A DNA stretch of 7,160 nt from an uncultured Hyphomonadaceae bacterium (GTDB lineage Bacteria > Pseudomonadota > Alphaproteobacteria > Caulobacterales > Hyphomonadaceae), in assembly GCA_937873805.1 (NCBI GenBank), contig CALMWO010000004.1, positions 1-7,160 of the forward strand. Reading direction: 5' to 3'. Below the pieces are notes generated by a model. The model searched no databases and was not told the DNA's origin. It worked only from the letters and a program-made list of their open reading frames with translations. Of the stretch, positions 1 to 6,668 are shown in pieces (the stretch's first letter is position 1; each line of letters starts with the position of its first letter). The position numbers and the translations under genes are program-made.

Positions 1-446
1 TCAGCGACGTAGATCGCAGCGCCGCCATACTCGCCACCCACCGCCATGCCCTGAAGAATTCGCAGGATGACCAGCAGGATCGCGCTGAAGCCCATCAGCT
101 CCTTGTTGTCTGGCAACAAGCCGATCAGGAATGTGGCGCCACCCATCATGATGACGGTAGCCAGGAACGCGCCCTTGCGGCCGAAGCGGTCGCCCATACG
201 GCCAAAGATCAGTGCGCCAAGCGGCCGGAACAGCAGACCTGCAGCAAAAACCGCCAGCGTCGCCAGGGTGGCGTTCGCCTCGCCGATCTCCGCGGCGTTG
301 AAGAATTTTCGCGAAAAAATGGTGGTCAGCGAGCCGTAGACGAAGAAGTCGTACCACTCAAACGCAGTGCCAGCCGAAGAAGCGACCACAACGGTGCGCA
401 GCGGTGTCGGCGGCTTGGCAGCCGTCTCACCCGTCGCGGTTTCCAT
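1..446 (-). CDS. MFS transporter, metabolite:H+ symporter (MHS) type, N-terminal part only
   Basis: Inner-membrane secondary transporter, probably a proton symporter for a small organic acid, amino acid or osmolyte (the ProP/KgtP/ShiA-like branch); the substrate cannot be read from this fragment. Translating the minus strand from the ATG at 446-444 gives 148 residues, open to the window edge, where MHS proteins usually have about 430-550. Visible: a soluble tail of about 16 residues; TM1 with the family signature SSAGTAFEWYDFFVYG (23-38); TM2 at about 58-82; the cytoplasmic loop motif A, GRMGDRFGRK (82-91); TM3 at about 94-112; and TM4 carrying R129, Q132-G133 and GGEYGG (137-142), all typical of MHS proteins. 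The start is supported by GGGAG at 457-453, six bases upstream. The gene is divergent from the M61 peptidase. The missing three quarters lie left of the window, so intactness cannot be judged. The family call is firm; the substrate is unknown. Confidence 0.9.
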   Translation of the reverse strand, partial: METATGETAAKPPTPLRTVVVASSAGTAFEWYDFFVYGSLTTIFSRKFFNAAEIGEANATLATLAVFAAGLLFRPLGALIFGRMGDRFGRKGAFLATVIMMGGATFLIGLLPDNKELMGFSAILLVILRILQGMAVGGEYGGAAIYVA

Positions 447-540
447 GCAAATCTCCCTCGCCCGACTTTCCAAAGACCTGCACCAGTTTCCACCCCTTCA
501 CCAGTGGGCTCAGATGCCGTTGTGTCCCGGGGGCGGCTCG

Positions 541-557
541 GTCTATTTCAAACAGAC
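541..557. repeat. 17-bp imperfect palindrome, possible operator
   Basis: The bases read GTCTaTTTcAAAcAGAC: seven of the eight symmetric pairs match around the central C at 549, the exception being A545/C553. The site lies 28 bp before the M61 start, in the divergent gap, and overlaps the weak candidate -10. Size and placement fit a binding site for a dimeric repressor, but nothing shows which protein would bind. It could also be chance. Confidence 0.35.
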
Positions 558-572
558 GTGAGCCAATTAGTC

Positions 573-577
573 AGGAA
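573..577 (+). promoter_or_regulatory. Ribosome binding site selecting the GTG start of the M61 gene
   Basis: AGGAA ends seven bases before the GTG at 585-587. No comparable purine-rich site precedes the longer in-frame starts at 504 or 558. Together with the signal peptide that begins exactly at 585, this fixes the start at 585. Confidence 0.6.
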
Positions 578-584
578 TAGTCCC

Positions 585-2513
585 GTGAAGCGCTTCGCCG
601 TCGCCTTGGCTGCAACCGTACTCGTTATTACGCCCGCGCTGGCACAAAAGCCCGTGCGATCTTTGCCTCAACCAGCCGCAACGGCGCCGTTGACGCCTGC
701 ACCGAGAGATGTGGCCTACCCGGGAACACTGAAGCTCGAGGTTGACGCTACCGACCTTGACCGGCGGATATTCAGCATACGCCAGAGTATCCCCGTTTCG
801 AGCACCGGGCCGATGACGCTGCTGTATTCGCAATGGATCATGGGTAACCATGCGCCGCGTGGACCGATCTACAACTATTCCGGCCTGAAGATGACGGTCG
901 GTGGCAAGCCGCTCGCGTGGACGCGCGATCCAGGAGACGTCTACGCCTTTCGTGTGGACGTGCCGCAGGGTGCAAAGACCATAGAGATCGAAGCACAATT
1001 CCTGAGCGCCATCGAGGCCGCGCAAGGCCCGATCATGATGACGCCGGAGATGCTGAAGCTGAACTGGTATATCGCCGCGCTATATCCAGCGGGTCATTAT
1101 ACGCGGAAGGTGAACTTCGACGTTTCCGTGAAGCTGCCGCAAGGATGGGACTACGCCACTGCTCTGGAAACAGCGTCGAGCGCGAACGGCGTCGTCAAGT
1201 TCAAGACAGCCGATTGGGAGACCGTAATCGATAGCCCACTGTTCGCGGGCAAGTACATGCGCAAGTTCGATCTTGATCCGGGCGGGCGTTCGCGCGTGAC
1301 GTTGAACGTCATGGGAGATGAGCCTGGGCAGATAGACCCCTCCCCGGAGATCATTCAGGTCAATCGCAATCTGGTGGCGCAAGCTGACAAGCTCTATGGC
1401 GCGCGCCACTACGATCACTACGATTTCCTTTTGTCAGTGAGTGACAAGCTTTCCGGCTCCGGCATTGAGCATCAGCGGTCAAGCGACAACGGCGTTGGCA
1501 GCGGATACTATCGCAACTGGGACACAGGCTTCGTCAGCAAGGACCTGCTGGCGCATGAATACAACCATTCATGGAACGGCAAATATCGCCGCGGGGCGGA
1601 TCTCTGGACGCCAAACTTCAATACGCCGATGCGCAACAGTTTGCTGTGGGTCTATGAAGGGCAGACGCAGTATTTCGGTCACGTGCTCGCGGCGCGTTCA
1701 GGCTTCGTCAGCAAGCAGCAGGCGCTAGATCTGATCGCTAACAACGCTGCGATCTACGATACCCGCACGGGACGAGACTGGCGCCCGCTGGCGGACACCA
1801 CGATGGACCCCATCATCGCCGCGCGCCGATCCCTGCCTTGGCAGAACTGGCAGCGCAGTGAGGATTACTATTCCGAAGGCCAACTGATCTGGATGGATGT
1901 CGACACGCTCATCCGCGAAAAATCCGGTAACAAGCGTTCACTCGACGATTTCGCGAAGGCCTTCTTTGGTGTCAACGACGGCGACTGGGGCACACTAACC
2001 TACACCCGCAAGGACGTCGTAGCGACACTCAACAAGATCGAGCCTTATGACTGGGAAGCTTTTTTGAAGACGCGCGTGGACGATGTCGCAAAGACAGCGC
2101 CGCTCGCGGGGCTCGAACGCGGAGGCTATCGTCTCGTGTATGGAGAGACGCCCAATGGAGTATGGCGTGATGGCGAAGTGCGATCGCGCGGAGCCAACCT
2201 GCTCTATTCCATCGGCTTGTCGGTGGATCAGAATGGCAAGATCTTGCTCATCCAGTGGAATGGCCCCGCGTGGAAGGCGGGCCTGAATACGTCTCTGACG
2301 ATCACGGGAGTGAACGGTCAAGCTTTCTCAGCGGATCGACTCAGAGCGGCGGTAGCGGCGACCAAGGCGGGCACGCCAGTGGAGCTGCTCATTCGTACAG
2401 GCGAAACGTTCAAGACCATCCGGCTCGACTATCGTGGAGGCCACCGCTATCCGCGACTTGAGCGGATACCTGGCAAGCCGGCCTATATTGACGACATTCT
2501 CGCCGCGCGCTGA
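585..2513 (+). CDS. Secreted M61-family metallopeptidase with C-terminal PDZ-like domain
   Basis: Zinc peptidase of the M61 (glycyl aminopeptidase-like) family, exported by Sec and probably periplasmic; it is expected to release N-terminal residues from peptides, with specificity unknown. From the GTG at 585 the protein is 642 aa. It begins with a signal peptide (KRF, a hydrophobic core, then ALA-Q at about residues 19-21). An N-terminal M61 beta domain (about 40-230) contains a NHAPRG loop. The gluzincin catalytic domain has HEYNH (324-328, catalytic E325) in the M61 context LLAHEYNHSWN, the third zinc ligand E358 in WVYEGQTQYFG, and the family's downstream YYSEGQLIW segment (from about 428). 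A PDZ-like domain follows (about 535-625). All catalytic residues are present and the length is usual for the family. The gene is divergent from the MFS gene, and its stop is six bases from the M28 stop, so it ends without room for a terminator of its own. Confidence 0.93.
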   Translation: MKRFAVALAATVLVITPALAQKPVRSLPQPAATAPLTPAPRDVAYPGTLKLEVDATDLDRRIFSIRQSIPVSSTGPMTLLYSQWIMGNHAPRGPIYNYSGLKMTVGGKPLAWTRDPGDVYAFRVDVPQGAKTIEIEAQFLSAIEAAQGPIMMTPEMLKLNWYIAALYPAGHYTRKVNFDVSVKLPQGWDYATALETASSANGVVKFKTADWETVIDSPLFAGKYMRKFDLDPGGRSRVTLNVMGDEPGQIDPSPEIIQVNRNLVAQADKLYGARHYDHYDFLLSVSDKLSGSGIEHQRSSDNGVGSGYYRNWDTGFVSKDLLAHEYNHSWNGKYRRGADLWTPNFNTPMRNSLLWVYEGQTQYFGHVLAARSGFVSKQQALDLIANNAAIYDTRTGRDWRPLADTTMDPIIAARRSLPWQNWQRSEDYYSEGQLIWMDVDTLIREKSGNKRSLDDFAKAFFGVNDGDWGTLTYTRKDVVATLNKIEPYDWEAFLKTRVDDVAKTAPLAGLERGGYRLVYGETPNGVWRDGEVRSRGANLLYSIGLSVDQNGKILLIQWNGPAWKAGLNTSLTITGVNGQAFSADRLRAAVAATKAGTPVELLIRTGETFKTIRLDYRGGHRYPRLERIPGKPAYIDDILAAR

Positions 2514-2519
2514 TCGCAC

Positions 2520-3908
2520 CTACTTCGGCGTCGGCGGAAGGAAAGCGCCAACGACGCCGGCAAACTGTATCGGGCTGGCATAGCCATCCGGTGAAACCGC
2601 CTGCACGCCAAAGAACCAGTCGTCGATGACGACACCTTTTACGATCGCAGTTGTTTCGCTTCCGTCGACAGCTCTGCTGTGCTGCCATGTCGGCGACGTG
2701 GTGTCGCGCCACCATATCACATAACTGCCCGCGCCCGCTGAGGCGGTCCAAGATACCTTGGTGTCTGCGGACACGGCGCCTTCCACTTTTACCTCCATCG
2801 GAGGTCGAGGGGCGGAACCCAGGGAAGCCATGGTTATCGCGTTCAATCGCGCTACACGCGCGAGATAGGAAAAATCGACGCCGGCGATTGTGTCGCCGTA
2901 CGCAATCCCGTTCTCGGTCCTGATATCCTGATGCTGGCGCGTATAATTCTCGGCCGCTTCGGTGACGCGCACCGCGGGGAAGCCCGCTTCAACCATCGGA
3001 ACCTGATCACCACCCCGGCCGAAGCGATCGCGTCGATAGACCATGCTCACATCGAACGAGGGAAGATGCTGTTCGGCTATCTCGTCCATGTACCGGGCCA
3101 GATTGCGCGAGGGTGAGTCCACCTCGCCGCCGACCGAGCGGCGCGCATTCCCCTGAGCGTCGGATTCAAGAGAGCGGACGCCTTCCGAAAATATACGAAC
3201 GCGGTTCTCTACCGTCTGCGCAAGGCCGCGCGTGTTGCCGACGATATCGTTGTTGAGAACTGCGAGCACCTGCCAGCCCTGAACCTTGGCGTATTCGGCA
3301 AGAATACGTCCACCCAGCAAGCCCTGCTCTTCCCCTGACAGTGCAGCATAGACCAGCGTCGCACTGAAGCTGCGCTTCGATAGTACACGCGCAGTTTCCA
3401 TGACCACCGCAACCCCAGACGCATCATCGTTGGCGCCGGGCGCATCAGCAGTGAAGTTCATGACATCACTGATGCGACTATCCAGGTGCCCCTGAATGAT
3501 GATGACTCGTTGAGGATCGCCCGTGCCGCGCTGGATGGCGACGACATCGACGACCTGCGTTGGAGTTGGGACGCGCTGCCCAGTGACGGTATCGGACGGC
3601 AGGACGATCTGCAGGCACTCGCCGCAGGCGGCGCTCATCACTTTGAACTCACTCTCAACCCATCGCCGCGCCGCGCCAATTCCGCGCGTGGGCGAGATGG
3701 TGTCAGACAGCGTATGCCGGGTGCCGAAGCCAACCATCTTCTCAACATGGCCACGAAGGTTTGCCTCGCTGATCTCGGCCGCAACTGCGCCCAGCGCAGA
3801 TTTTACTGCGGTTGGCGCCGCCGGCTTCTGATCGTCCGTGACCTTCACCGTCACGCAGCCCGCGGCAACCAGCCCTGTGAACAGCAATCCGGCAAACCTG
3901 GCTTTCAT
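2520..3908 (-). CDS. M28-family zinc peptidase, lipoprotein, with FN3-like C-terminal domain
   Basis: Predicted co-catalytic two-zinc aminopeptidase/exopeptidase, anchored in a membrane facing the periplasm or cell surface. From the ATG at 3908-3906 the protein is 462 aa. It starts with a lipoprotein signal, MKARFAGLLFTGLVAAGC, whose lipobox LVAAGC puts the lipidated cysteine at 18. The M28 ligand set is complete: H141 (GHLDS), D161 (GANDDASG), catalytic E193 and ligand E194 (GEEQGLLG), D221 (NNDIVGN) and H326 (TRQHQD). The H-to-D spacing of 20 and the E-to-D spacing of 27 match what I recall for the Aeromonas/Vibrio aminopeptidase. Cys95 and Cys98 could form a disulphide. Residues about 368-450 look like one fibronectin type III domain (VSWTAS, YVIWWR, FFGVQAVSPDG). 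The start is supported by GGGAG (3921-3917) eight bases upstream; a longer frame reaching 4004 would put 32 residues before the signal and is unlikely. Tail-to-tail with the M61 gene, divergent from the M14 gene. Confidence 0.93.
   Translation of the reverse strand: MKARFAGLLFTGLVAAGCVTVKVTDDQKPAAPTAVKSALGAVAAEISEANLRGHVEKMVGFGTRHTLSDTISPTRGIGAARRWVESEFKVMSAACGECLQIVLPSDTVTGQRVPTPTQVVDVVAIQRGTGDPQRVIIIQGHLDSRISDVMNFTADAPGANDDASGVAVVMETARVLSKRSFSATLVYAALSGEEQGLLGGRILAEYAKVQGWQVLAVLNNDIVGNTRGLAQTVENRVRIFSEGVRSLESDAQGNARRSVGGEVDSPSRNLARYMDEIAEQHLPSFDVSMVYRRDRFGRGGDQVPMVEAGFPAVRVTEAAENYTRQHQDIRTENGIAYGDTIAGVDFSYLARVARLNAITMASLGSAPRPPMEVKVEGAVSADTKVSWTASAGAGSYVIWWRDTTSPTWQHSRAVDGSETTAIVKGVVIDDWFFGVQAVSPDGYASPIQFAGVVGAFLPPTPK
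2526..2559. repeat. GC-rich inverted repeat just past the M61 stop, inside the 3' end of the M28 gene
   Basis: CGGCGTCG (2526-2533) and CGACGCCG (2552-2559) are perfect 8-bp arms. A few further pairs (GCG/CGC) are possible inside, leaving a purine-rich loop around GAAGGAAA. It starts 13 bp after the M61 TGA and lies in the last codons of the M28 frame. Neither strand has a T-run after it, so it is not a standard intrinsic terminator. It could act as an RNA 3'-end stabiliser or pause site for the M61 transcript, or could simply reflect GC-rich codons. Confidence 0.4.
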
Positions 3909-3994
3909 CACTGCTTCTCCCGCGTATCTTGCGCGATCATGGTTGGCCCATGGTAGACAGACCGGCAAGAGAGCGGCCGGGGTGACAGTCTGAC
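3909..3994. promoter_or_regulatory. Short divergent intergenic region, M28 / M14 peptidases
   Basis: These 86 bases must carry the start signals of both outward-reading peptidase genes, so their promoters probably overlap or face each other closely. I can see the two ribosome binding sites, GGGAG (3921-3917) for M28 and GGGGTGA (3979-3985) for M14, but no good sigma-70 pair in either direction. The best rightward attempt, TTGCGC at 3929, has a poor partner 19 bases on. I see no strong palindrome. Promoters here are inferred from gene layout only. Confidence 0.4.
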
Positions 3995-5812
3995 ATGATC
4001 GCACATAGGCAGATTGCTGGCGCCGCAGGGCTGCTTTTCATCGGAGCAATGTTCATGGCGAATGCGCAAACGCCCAAACTCGATCCGGAAACGTTCCTCC
4101 CCCCTCCCCCGGCCTGGAGCGGGGTCAGTGAAAAGCTGATCACGGCCAGAAAAGACCAGTGGATTACGCCATCCGAAAAGACCGGGCTGACGGCTACGCC
4201 CACCTATGACGAGACCATTTCCTGGCTCAAGAAGGTCGACCGACAATCCGCTCTCTTGCGCATCGAGCCGATGGGAGTGAGCCCGCAAGGGCGCAAACTG
4301 GTTGCGGTGATCCTTTCTAAGGATGGTGCAAGCTTTCAGCCTTCCAAGCCTGTGTTCCTCGTTCAGGCGGGAATCCATTCCGGCGAGATCGATGGCAAGG
4401 ACGGCATGCTGATGCTGATCCGCGATATCTGCTTCAAGGGTCGCGACGACCTGATCGACAAGGTCAACATTGTTTTCATTCCCGTGCTGAATGCCGACGG
4501 GCACGAACGTTCGACCATGTACAGCCGCCCGAACCAGCGCGGGCCAGTGAATATGGGCTGGCGCAACACGGCGCAGAACCTCAACCTCAACCGCGATTAC
4601 ATGAAGGCAGATGCGCCAGAGATGCAGGCGCTTCTTGGCTTGATCAACAAGTACGATCCGGATTTCTACATCGACCTGCACGTCACCGACGGCATGGATT
4701 ATCAATACGACATTACCTACGGGTTCGACGGTTGGGATGGTCTCTACGCTGATAGCCCATCGATCGGGAGTTGGCTGAATGACGTTTATCGTCCGAAGGC
4801 CGATGCAGCGTTGAAAGCCAACGGCCATATTCCCGGCCCACTCATCTTCATGCGTGACGAAGCGGACCTTTCGAAAGGAACCGATCTCAACGCATTTGCT
4901 CCGAGGTTCAGTCACGCATACGGCGACTTGCGCCGCCTGCCGACCGTGCTGGTCGAGAACCACTCACTGAAGCCATATCGCCAACGCGTGCTCGGAACAT
5001 ACGTGTTGCTGGAAGCTACACTGAAGGCGCTGGCGAGCGATGGGCGGACTTTGAAAGACGCTATCACCAAGGATCGCGCACAACGCCCTACCGCCATAGC
5101 CGCGAACTGGAAGGAAAAGGCGGAGCCCGTGAGCTGGCTCGACTTTCTCACCATTGAAGGCTCGGAGGCGGAGTCGCCCGCGACCGGTGGCAAGACAATG
5201 CGCTGGACCGGCAAGCCGGGGCCAACGACGAAGATACCGGTCTATGGCTCGGAGCCCGGACTGTATTTGAAACCCGCCAAAGCCTATTGGGTGCCAGCCA
5301 CGAAGCCGGACGTGATTGCGCGCTTGAAGGCTCACGGCATCGCATTCGAGACGATCAAGAAGGCACAGGCCGTTGGCGTGGACATGATCCGGCTTTCCGG
5401 GTTCAAGGCGTCGGCGCCATCCGAGGGGCGTGTACCAGTAACCGCCACCGGCCTCACCCATCAACTGAGAACGACGACCTTCCCGCCCGGCTCAGTCCGG
5501 GTTTCGACCGATCAGCCGCTTGGCGCTCTCGCTGCCTACCTTCTCGAGCCTGAGTCCGAAGACTCGTTCTTCGCCTGGGGGTTCTTCTCGGAAATATTGC
5601 AGCGCGTCGAATACATGGAGCCCTACGCAATCGCCCCGATGGCGGAGCGAATGCTTGCCGATGATCCGGCGCTAAAAGCGGAATTCGAGAAGCGGCTAAA
5701 GGAAGACGCGGCATTCGCCGCTTCACCGCTGCGTCGGCTACAGTTCTTCTATGAACGCAGCCCGTTCTACGACGAGCGATACCTGCTCTATCCGGTTGGT
5801 CGGGAACTCTGA
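3995..5812 (+). CDS. Secreted M14-family zinc carboxypeptidase-like protein
   Basis: Predicted zinc carboxypeptidase-fold hydrolase, exported to the periplasm, removing C-terminal residues or hydrolysing amide/peptide conjugates; the true substrate is unknown. The 605-aa protein starts with a signal peptide (MIAHRQIAGAAGLLFIGAMF, then MANA before Q25). The M14 catalytic set is visible in order: H128 and E131 (GIHSGEIDGK), the substrate-binding NLNRD segment (197-201), the third zinc ligand H229 (YIDLHVTDG) and the likely catalytic E321 (VLVENHSLKP). The carboxypeptidase core fills about 70-345. The remaining roughly 250 residues (about 355-605) form a C-terminal region I do not recognise, ending in an FFYERSPFYDERY segment. 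The ATG at 3995 is preceded by GGGGTGA at nine bases. The gene is divergent from M28 by 86 bp and convergent with the TetR gene by 43 bp. A 17-base pyrimidine run at 4094-4110 encodes the Pro-rich LPPPP stretch after the signal peptide. The frame is intact. Confidence 0.92.
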   Translation: MIAHRQIAGAAGLLFIGAMFMANAQTPKLDPETFLPPPPAWSGVSEKLITARKDQWITPSEKTGLTATPTYDETISWLKKVDRQSALLRIEPMGVSPQGRKLVAVILSKDGASFQPSKPVFLVQAGIHSGEIDGKDGMLMLIRDICFKGRDDLIDKVNIVFIPVLNADGHERSTMYSRPNQRGPVNMGWRNTAQNLNLNRDYMKADAPEMQALLGLINKYDPDFYIDLHVTDGMDYQYDITYGFDGWDGLYADSPSIGSWLNDVYRPKADAALKANGHIPGPLIFMRDEADLSKGTDLNAFAPRFSHAYGDLRRLPTVLVENHSLKPYRQRVLGTYVLLEATLKALASDGRTLKDAITKDRAQRPTAIAANWKEKAEPVSWLDFLTIEGSEAESPATGGKTMRWTGKPGPTTKIPVYGSEPGLYLKPAKAYWVPATKPDVIARLKAHGIAFETIKKAQAVGVDMIRLSGFKASAPSEGRVPVTATGLTHQLRTTTFPPGSVRVSTDQPLGALAAYLLEPESEDSFFAWGFFSEILQRVEYMEPYAIAPMAERMLADDPALKAEFEKRLKEDAAFAASPLRRLQFFYERSPFYDERYLLYPVGREL

Positions 5813-5821
5813 ATTGAGTTC
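5804..5821. repeat. Small inverted repeat across the M14 stop codon
   Basis: GAACTC (5804-5809) and GAGTTC (5816-5821) are perfect 6-bp arms around a 6-base loop that contains the TGA stop. It is the only clear hairpin in the 43-bp convergent gap (5813-5855) before the TetR stop. Without a T-run on either side it is at best a weak transcript end. A second short repeat, GCCGG (5847-5851) with CCGGC (5863-5867), runs into the TetR frame and is weaker still. Confidence 0.25.
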
Positions 5822-5855
5822 GGGAAGAATCGCCCCCACCGCGCTCGCCGGTCGG

Positions 5856-6524
5856 CTATTTCCCGGCTTTGCGGGTGAGATCCTCGGTGAGCTGCTTCCT
5901 GTAGCGAACGAGCAGCTTCATCGCGCCTTCGGCTCGCTTGCGGTCCTTTGAGAACATCATGTCCAGCACCAGCCCGCGCATGGCAGCGTTATGCAGATGG
6001 ATCATGGACTCGACGGCCGCCTTGTCAGTGATGCCGACACTCTGCGCCTGCTCCCACACACCCTCGCGTTGATACTTCTCCAGCGCTTCGTTCACGGCGG
6101 GGAACCGCGCCGCCAGTTCTGGGTCACTGCGCGAGCCCATCATGATCTCGATCAGCGCGATTGAAGGCGGACGCACCATCGCGTCCCAGGTCGCCATGGT
6201 GATGGCGGTGTAACGATCCATTCCCGGCTCGGTATCGGCGAGCAGGCGACGAACCTGACGGTTCTGCTTGCCGGCTGCGTATTCGGCTACTGCAATCATC
6301 AGATCAACGCGCGTCGGAAAATGGTGGAGCACAGCGCCGCGGCTGACACCGGCGGTATCGGTCACCACCTGAAGCGTTGTGGCGCCATAACCAAGCCGCC
6401 AGAGGCAGTCGATCGCGGCCTCGATCAGGCGCACCCGCATCGCTGCGGAGCGCTCCGCGTGGGGGCCGCGAACGCCCGTTGGCGTCTCGGCCGCCTTCTT
6501 GGTTACACGCCGCTTCGTCGCCAT
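5856..6524 (-). CDS. TetR/AcrR-family transcriptional regulator
   Basis: Cytoplasmic dimeric DNA-binding regulator, most likely a repressor released by a small ligand; neither ligand nor target is known. From the ATG at 6524-6522 it is 222 aa, normal for TetR proteins. A basic tail (MATKRRVTKK) precedes helix 1 (about 24-43). The helix-turn-helix is the classic TetR form: GYGATTLQVVTDTAGVSRG (46-63), then AVLHHFPTRVDLM (64-76). Residues about 85-222 are the all-helical ligand and dimer domain, with the conserved-looking segment IALIEIMMGSRSDPEL. An in-frame GTG at 6539 would add five residues. Neither start has a clear Shine-Dalgarno, so ATG is preferred without certainty. The gene lies 144 bp downstream of the cytochrome gene on the same strand, so it may be read through from it or have its own promoter. 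It converges on M14 with a 43-bp gap. Candidate targets are itself, the cytochrome and the gene beyond the right edge. Confidence 0.9.
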   Translation of the reverse strand: MATKRRVTKKAAETPTGVRGPHAERSAAMRVRLIEAAIDCLWRLGYGATTLQVVTDTAGVSRGAVLHHFPTRVDLMIAVAEYAAGKQNRQVRRLLADTEPGMDRYTAITMATWDAMVRPPSIALIEIMMGSRSDPELAARFPAVNEALEKYQREGVWEQAQSVGITDKAAVESMIHLHNAAMRGLVLDMMFSKDRKRAEGAMKLLVRYRKQLTEDLTRKAGK

Positions 6525-6574
6525 GCCCGCTTTACTCACTCTTCGCGCGCTGGCGGCAAGGCCAGTCTGCGCTT

Positions 6575-6599
6575 GTCCGGGGTTCTACCCCGCCCGGAC
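6575..6599. repeat. GC-rich hairpin between cytochrome and TetR genes
   Basis: GTCCGGG (6575-6581) pairs with CCCGGAC (6593-6599). An alternative, mutually exclusive pairing is CGGGGT (6578-6583) with ACCCCG (6587-6592) around a 3-base loop. It lies in the 144-bp gap (6525-6668), about 70 bp past the cytochrome stop and 50 bp before the TetR start. There is no T-run, so it is not a textbook terminator. It may still attenuate read-through from cytochrome to TetR, or be a GC-rich chance repeat. I see nothing else firm in this gap. Confidence 0.35.
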
Positions 6600-6668
6600 C
6601 CATGCTCAAGCGCAATCAGTTTGAAAGCGAACAAGCACTGGCGACTGCCCGTAGCACGCCTGTCCGTC

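Larger units (their letters stand above)
447..584. promoter_or_regulatory. Divergent intergenic region, MFS transporter / M61 peptidase
   Basis: This 138-bp gap separates two outward-reading genes and must hold both promoters unless transcription enters from outside. On the plus strand the best candidate is TTGTGT (520-525), a 16-base spacer and TCTATT (542-547), a weak sigma-70-like pair whose -10 lies inside the palindrome at 541-557. I see no convincing leftward promoter. The plus-strand reading frame that starts at the GTG at 504 runs through here into the M61 gene, but its first 27 codons look untranslated, because a signal peptide begins at 585. Confidence 0.45.

Noticed and set aside
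1..357. Minus-strand 118-residue frame at the left end
   Set aside because: It is out of frame with the MHS transporter read from 446, whose signature motifs are unmistakable; the shadow frame is Arg/Gly-rich with no motif.
481..505. CACCAGT direct repeat (481-487 and 499-505) in the MFS/M61 gap
   Set aside because: Two 7-base copies without symmetry or a third copy are too little to call a binding-site array.
504..584. N-terminal extension of the M61 protein from the GTG at 504
   Set aside because: The 27 extra residues would precede a complete signal peptide and have no ribosome binding site, while AGGAA supports the GTG at 585.
3909..4004. N-terminal extension of the M28 protein by 32 residues
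   Set aside because: It would run back over the M14 start and bury the lipoprotein signal, which must be at the N-terminus; the ATG at 3908 has a good ribosome binding site.
4094..4110. 17-base pyrimidine run with C6 and C5 tracts near the start of the M14 gene, as a phase-variation switch
   Set aside because: The tracts are short and interrupted by T, and they encode a plausible proline-rich linker after the signal peptide; nothing else suggests slippage control.
3908..5464. Long open minus-strand frames opposite the M14 gene (3908-4963 and 4964-5464)
   Set aside because: The M14 frame on the other strand has a signal peptide and all zinc ligands. The antisense translations show no recognisable domain and look like the codon-bias shadow common in GC-rich genes.
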